A stretch of 6,986 bases of DNA from Desulfobacter sp. (lineage in GTDB: Bacteria > Desulfobacterota > Desulfobacteria > Desulfobacterales > Desulfobacteraceae). Under the pieces are notes generated by a model. That model saw nothing but the letters and a program-made list of their open reading frames with translations, had not been told where the DNA came from and searched no databases. This document shows positions 5,684-6,986 of this stretch, piece by piece. Position 1 is the stretch's first letter, and each line of letters begins with the position of its first letter. The stretch spans positions 1 through 6,986 of the forward strand of contig JAQYWJ010000112.1 in the NCBI GenBank assembly GCA_030145005.1. The letters run 5' to 3'. The translations under genes and the position numbers were made by a program.

Positions 5684-6514
5684 ATGGATATGACAGAACA
5701 GATCATCCGGCTGGCACTTTTTGAAGATACCTGTCTTGGGGATGTGACCACGGAAAGTATTTTCCTTCATCCCCAGGAAAAAACCGCCATCATTGTTGCA
5801 AAACAGGACTTTATCCTGGCAGGAACGGATGTGGCCAAAAAGGTGTTCCATGCTGTAGATTCTTCAATGGTATGCAAGCCCCATTTTAATGATTCGGACG
5901 CCATTAAAAAAGATGATGTGATCTTTACCATCACTGGCGATATCCGCTCTCTTTTGACAGCCGAACGTGTGGCTTTAAATTTTTTGCAGCGGCTTTCCGG
6001 TATTGCAACACTGACACGAAAATTTGTCAGGACACTGGATAATCCCAAAGTCAGGCTGGTGGATACAAGAAAAACAACGCCTGGATGGCGAAAAATTGAA
6101 AAGGATGCTGTCAGGGCAGGGGGGGGCTTTAATCATAGATCTTCCCTTTATGACGGCATTCTGATCAAGGACAACCATATTGCGGCTGCCGGTTCCATTG
6201 CCGCGGCCGTTTCCCTTGTCCGGGCCAGGGCATCCCATCTGATGAAGGTGGAAGTCGAGGTCTCTGATATGGCTCAGGTGCAGCAGGCCCTTGATGCCCA
6301 AGCCGATGTGATCATGCTGGACAACATGGACATTGATGCCATGACCAAAGCCGTGACGTTGATCGGAAAGCGGGCTGTGGTGGAAGCTTCGGGTAATGTC
6401 TGTTTGCAGACTTTAAACGCCATTGCCGGAACCGGCGTGGATGTTATTTCCTGCGGAGCGCTCACCCATCATGCTGTTTCCGTTGATCTAAGCATGCGGA
6501 TTACCGCAGATTAA
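5684..6514 (+). CDS. nadC: Nicotinate-nucleotide pyrophosphorylase (quinolinate phosphoribosyltransferase)
   Basis: This enzyme converts quinolinate and PRPP to nicotinate mononucleotide, CO2 and PPi, the third step of de novo NAD synthesis, in the cytosol. From ATG 5684 it has 276 residues, the normal length, and begins MDMTEQIIRLALFEDTCLGD. Signatures are ERVALNFLQRLSGIAT (94-109), DTRKTTPG (127-134), GGGFNHR (146-152), KDNHI (162-166), the VEVEV strand, LDNMD, and the C-terminal EASGN and SCGALTH segments of the PRPP-binding barrel. The frame is open upstream to an ATG at 5552, but those 44 extra residues are translated repeat B and match nothing in the family, so I reject that start. The ribosome binding site is weak (AGG, 5671-5673). 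The enzyme looks complete. It may be transcribed with valS through repeat B; no independent promoter was recognised. Confidence 0.97.
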   Translation: MDMTEQIIRLALFEDTCLGDVTTESIFLHPQEKTAIIVAKQDFILAGTDVAKKVFHAVDSSMVCKPHFNDSDAIKKDDVIFTITGDIRSLLTAERVALNFLQRLSGIATLTRKFVRTLDNPKVRLVDTRKTTPGWRKIEKDAVRAGGGFNHRSSLYDGILIKDNHIAAAGSIAAAVSLVRARASHLMKVEVEVSDMAQVQQALDAQADVIMLDNMDIDAMTKAVTLIGKRAVVEASGNVCLQTLNAIAGTGVDVISCGALTHHAVSVDLSMRITAD

Positions 6515-6545
6515 GGGCCATGGATTTTAAAATTTCCATAGCCCT
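6514..6545. terminator. Hairpin between convergent nadC and GGDEF genes
   Basis: AGGGC-C-ATGGA (6514-6524) pairs with TCCAT-A-GCCCT (6535-6545) with one C/A mismatch, around an A/T loop containing TTTTAAAA. It lies exactly between the two convergent genes: the last base of the nadC TAA (6514) and the end of the GGDEF TAG (6546-6544) fall inside it. Neither side has a T-run after the stem, so it is not a canonical intrinsic terminator, though position suggests a bidirectional 3' end. Confidence 0.45.
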
Positions 6546-6986
6546 AAGGGGCTGCGGTTAGTCGGTTGCGACCGTTTTCTTTGGAAAGGTACAATGCCTT
6601 ATCTGTACGTTTGATAAATGAGATAAAGTCTTCACCATTAATAATCTGTGCCGCCCCGATACTTACGGCCACAGATGTCTGCACATCGTTTTCCGGTGTG
6701 AATATCGTTTTTCGTACATTCTCCCTGATGCGGTTACCCACCAGACAGGCCTCATTTAACTCTGTTTCCGGTAAAAGCACGGCAAATTCCTCACCGCCGT
6801 AACGGTAGGCGGAGTCCATGCTGCGCAGGCAGGAGGAGATGATCATGCCCATGCTCATCAGCACTTTATCTCCTTCCAGATGCCCCCAGGTATCATTGTA
6901 TTTTTTAAAAAAATCGATATCCAGCATAAGAAGTGATAAATTCCGGGAGTAGCGCTGGAAACGTTTGACCTCCTGCTTGATTTGAT
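6544..6986 (-). CDS. GGDEF-domain diguanylate cyclase, C-terminal 146 residues (cut by window edge)
   Basis: Diguanylate cyclases make cyclic di-GMP from two GTP. The visible part is essentially a whole GGDEF domain at the protein's C-terminus. It starts in frame at the window edge with QEVKRFQRYSRNLSLLMLDID; the internal ATG at 6927 is not the start. Counting from the first visible residue, the metal/nucleotide segment is D22-I-D-FFKKYND-x-x-GHLEGD (to 39). The inhibitory I-site RSMD (54-57) lies five residues before the active-site loop GGEEF (63-67), and the domain closes with DKALYLSKENGRNR. All key residues are present, so it should be active and subject to product inhibition. The N-terminal sensory part lies outside the window, so signal and localisation are unknown. 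It is convergent with nadC. Confidence 0.95.
   Translation of the reverse strand, partial: QIKQEVKRFQRYSRNLSLLMLDIDFFKKYNDTWGHLEGDKVLMSMGMIISSCLRSMDSAYRYGGEEFAVLLPETELNEACLVGNRIRENVRKTIFTPENDVQTSVAVSIGAAQIINGEDFISFIKRTDKALYLSKENGRNRLTAAP

Noticed and set aside
2817..6465. Other open frames on either strand within valS and nadC
   Set aside because: All overlap strongly conserved coding sequence and read as shadow frames with no domain or start signal.

Overview
The window is about 7 kb of moderate-GC bacterial chromosome. The proteins, the codon use and two hairpin-forming repeats suggest a Desulfobacterales-type deltaproteobacterium (Desulfobacterota). That placement is inference from general resemblance and was not tested by a search. 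Most of the window is housekeeping sequence; the unusual material lies between the tRNA gene and valS, and in the valS-nadC gap.

Layout. At the left edge, on the minus strand, ribF (riboflavin kinase/FAD synthetase) is followed by def (peptide deformylase, cut by the window edge). They share one base, TAATG, and look like a translationally coupled pair. To their right is a 120 bp divergent promoter region in which one palindromic TATATA can serve as the -10 box on both strands. It faces a complete tRNA-Leu(CAG) gene with encoded CCA and a strong rho-independent terminator.

Downstream of the tRNA is a damaged small lipoprotein gene. Its signal peptide and mature part are in different frames, split at a G5A3 run, and its 3' end runs into a 146 bp inverted-repeat element (repeat A). 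After a plausible sigma70 promoter comes a 111-residue acidic protein with a disordered N-terminus and a helical C-terminus, just upstream of valS. Its architecture and position recall the alphaproteobacterial polar organiser PopZ, but homology is unproven. It ends at a clear terminator.

valS (valyl-tRNA synthetase) is complete, with all class I signatures. Between valS and nadC (quinolinate phosphoribosyltransferase, NAD biosynthesis) lies a second 139 bp inverted-repeat element (repeat B) with 17 bp perfect arms. The two elements have unrelated tips but share an alignable core, so they look like two members of one repeat family. nadC ends against a convergent, partial GGDEF (diguanylate cyclase) gene, and both stop codons lie in or at a shared hairpin.

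Function. The intact genes serve cofactor supply (FAD/FMN, NAD) and translation (tRNA-Leu, ValRS, deformylase), with c-di-GMP signalling at the right edge. No defence system, CRISPR array, intact transposase or prophage gene is visible. The items most worth a second look are the repeat family with a shared core and exchanged ends, the PopZ-like small protein, and the doubly damaged lipoprotein.
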